From: Hippophae tibetana
Taxonomy: Eukaryota; Streptophyta; Magnoliopsida; Rosales; Elaeagnaceae
Assembly: GCA_037013495.1 (NCBI GenBank)
Contig: CM072801.1
Location: 111,607,816-111,671,815 of the forward strand
Direction: 5' to 3'
Length of the DNA stretch: 64,000 nucleotides
In this document: positions 61,570 through 64,000 of the stretch, piece by piece
Layout of the letters: every line of letters starts with the position of its first letter
Position numbering within the stretch: position 1 is the first letter of the stretch
Notes under the pieces: generated by a model
Told to the model about the DNA's origin: nothing
Databases searched by the model: none
What the model saw: only the letters and a program-made list of their open reading frames with translations
Program-made: the position numbers and the translations under genes

Positions 61570-64000
61570 GTTTTCCAATTTGGAATTCATATCTTATTTT
61601 TCTTTAAAATCTCGTTATCTTTTACTTTTCTTTGTTTTATGTTTTCCACCTTTCCTTCTTCTTGAGAAAAACAGGAGAGAGCTATTACAGTTAACAGTGT
61701 AAAAACAAAATGAAGGTTTTAATTGGGGTTCTAACTTAAAAATGTTATAACTTTTAATTTGTGCATCGAAATGAGTATTATAACATATCAAATCTAAAGC
61801 TCGTTTCGATCCTAAAAATGCAACGTAGCAATAGTAAATTTCCCCACTTTTGTCAACCCAAATTTTATGGTTCATACTACATAATGATGTCTTAAACTTT
61901 AGTCGCACCTTATTTCGTTGTAATCTCTTCTTGCTCTTTACGATTTCAATTTGTTCATCTTAGCCATATTCTTAGTAATTCAATATTTCTTGTTAATTTG
62001 AGTTCCTGTGTTCTTAGGTTGTACGCAAAAGAGATGCGCATCGTTTGGGATAATAGAATTGGTTGCTGAAAATAGTGTATCTATCTTCACATATCTATTT
62101 TTTGAATTTTAGATTTGAAAATTTTTGTCCTTTGTGGGTTTTATCCTCTCTTAAGTCACAAATTAAAAAAAGAGAAATAAATTGTGTCCTTAAAGTCTTG
62201 TCTGTTATTTAAATTTTTTTGACATTGTTTTCCACTTTGGAATTCATATCTTATTTTTCTTTAAAATCTCGTTATCTTTTACTTTTCTTTGTTTTATGTT
62301 TTCCACCTTTCTTTCTTCTTGAGAAAAACAAGAGAGCTAATACAGTTCACAGTGTAAAAACAAAAAGAAGGTATTAATTGGGGTTGTAATTTAAACTGTT
62401 ATAACTTTTAATTTGTGCCTCGAATTGAGTACTATAACATATCAAATCTGTAGCTCGTTTCGATACCTAAAATCGCACCGTATCAATAGTATATTTCCCC
62501 ACTTTTGTCAACCCAAATTTCATGGTTCATACTACATAATGATGTCTTAAACTTTAGTCGCACCTTATTTCGTTGTAATCACTTCTTGCTCTTTAGGATT
62601 TCAATTTGTTCATCTTAGCCATATTCTTAGTAATTCAATATTTCTTGTTCCTTTGAGTTCCTGTGTTCTTAGGTTGTCCGTAAAAGAGATTCGCATCGTT
62701 TGTGATAATAGCATTGGTTGCTGAAAATAGTATATCTATCTTCACATATCTATTTTTTGAATTTTAGATTTGAAATTTTTTGTCCTTTGTGGGTTTTATC
62801 CTCTCTTAAGTCACAAATTAAAAAAAGAGAAATAAATTGTGTCCTTAAAGTCTTGTCTGTTATTTAAATTTTTTTGACATTGTTTTCCACTTTGGAATTC
62901 ATATCTTATTTTTCTTTAAAATCTCGTTATCTTTTACTTTTCTTTGTTTTATGTTTTCCACCTTTCTTTCTTCTTGAGAAAAACAAGAGAGCTAATACAG
63001 TTCACAGTGTAAAAACAAAAAGAAGGTATTAATTGGGGTTGTAATTTAAACTGTTATAACTTTTAATTTGTGCCTCGAAATGAGTACTATAACATATAAA
63101 ATCTGTAGCTCGTTCCGATACCTAAAATCACACCGTATCAATAGTATATTTCCCCACTTTTGTCAACCCAAATTTCATGGTTCATACTACATAATGATGT
63201 CTTAAACTTTTTTCGCACCTTATTTCGTTGTAATCTCTTCTTGCACTTTAGGATTTCAATTTGTTCATCTTAGCCATATTCTTAGTAATTCAATCTTTCT
63301 TATTCCTTTGAGTTCCAGTGTTCTTAGGTTGTCCGCAAAAGGGATTCGCATCGTTTGGGATCATAACCTTGGTTGCTGAAAATAGTGTATCCATCTTCAC
63401 ATATCTATTTTTTGAATTTTAGATTTGAAAATTTTTGTCCTTTGTGGGTTTTATCCTCTCTTAAGTCACAAATTAAAAAAAGAGAAATAAATTATGTCCT
63501 TAAAGTCTTGTCTGTTATTTAAATTTTTTTGACATTGTTTTCCACTTTGGAATTCATATCTTATTTTTCTTTAAAATCTCGTTATCTTTTACTTTTCTTT
63601 GTTTTATGTTTTCCACCTTTCTTTCTTCTTGAGAAAAACAAGAGAGCTAATACAGTTCACAGTATAAAAACAAAAAGAAGGTATTAATTGGGGTTGTAAT
63701 TTAAACTGTTATAACTTTTAATTTGTGCCTCGAAATGAGTACTATAACATATAAAATCTGTAGCTCGTTCCGATACCTAAAATCACACCGTATCAATAGT
63801 ATATTTCCCCACTTTTGTCAACCCAAATTTCATGGTTCATACTACATAATGATGTCTTAAACTTTTTTCGCACCTTATTTCGTTGTAATCTCTTCTTGCA
63901 CTTTAGGATTTCAATTTGTTCATCTTAGCCATATTCTTAGTAATTCAATCTTTCTTATTCCTTTGAGTTCCAGTGTTCTTAGGTTGTCCGCAAAAGGGAT
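61570..64000 (+). repeat. Run of consecutive EcoRI-class monomers
   Basis: TTGGAATTCAT recurs near 61587, 62240, 62897 and 63547. The last three monomers also share TTGTCCTTTGTGGG, and the shortened GTAATTTAAACTG occurs near 62387, 63041 and 63697. This is another local homogenisation patch, cut by the window edge. Confidence 0.75.

Larger units (their letters stand above)
9782..64000 (+). repeat. Satellite DNA array, monomer about 656 bp, about 83 copies
   Basis: Landmark phrases recur at near-constant spacing across the whole stretch. The monomer landmark at 10261 recurs at 60749, 77 periods later, giving a mean of about 655.7 bp. All copies are head to tail in the same orientation, and I saw no foreign sequence between them. 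Monomers are AT-rich. The first copies after the LTR (9782-11100) show more private differences than central ones. The array continues past the right edge and probably resumed to the left before the retrotransposon inserted. The short ORFs it contains are by-products of repetition and not genes. Confidence 0.97.

Noticed and set aside
9782-64000. CRISPR array or bacterial repeat system
   Set aside because: The units are 656 bp, contiguous and without unique spacers, and the neighbouring element is a plant LTR retrotransposon.

Overview
The window looks like plant, probably eudicot, heterochromatin. It is AT-rich, contains no host gene I can recognise, and has two parts: the 5' portion of an Athila-type Ty3/gypsy LTR retrotransposon (1-9781, minus strand), and one continuous satellite array of about 656-bp monomers (9782-64000) that runs off the right edge. 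The species cannot be named from sequence alone. The element is placed by its gag-PR-RT-RNaseH-INT order, a DLGAS protease motif, the integrase string [10 protein letters not shown], and a primer-binding site matching the 3' end of plant tRNA-Asp.

Retrotransposon, read 5' to 3' on the minus strand: a 1961-bp 5' LTR (9781-7821) with TG/CA ends; a 6-nt gap; an 18-nt PBS (7814-7797); a 0.93-kb AT-rich leader with two kinds of internal direct repeat; a complete gag-like ORF (6862-5525); a 0.35-kb noncoding spacer; then a second gag fused in frame to pol (5171 to beyond position 1). The gag-pol frame is open from 4868 to the left edge (about 1620 codons), but an amber codon at 4871-4869 interrupts the gag part. 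The RT active site reads FMDE instead of the usual FMDD. The upstream gag has lost two of its zinc-knuckle cysteines. Any env-like ORF, polypurine tract and the 3' LTR lie outside the window to the left.

Satellite: about 83 head-to-tail monomers, all in one orientation, with a mean period near 655.7 bp and no foreign insertion seen. Monomers fall into at least three classes, one marked by an EcoRI site. They are arranged in overlapping higher-order patterns: a 4590-bp seven-monomer tandem duplication with no difference noticed, a block of near-identical 656-bp monomers, three-monomer units, and related segments 11, 18-19 and 36 monomers apart. The LTR abuts the satellite at a clean TG end inside a monomer, so the element probably inserted into the array.

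There is no operon or host pathway here. The best candidates for something new are the two-gag architecture, the paired leader hairpins with compensatory stem changes, the bZIP/bHLH-like cluster in the LTR, and the multi-scale structure of the satellite array. All homology statements come from motif recognition; no database search was run.
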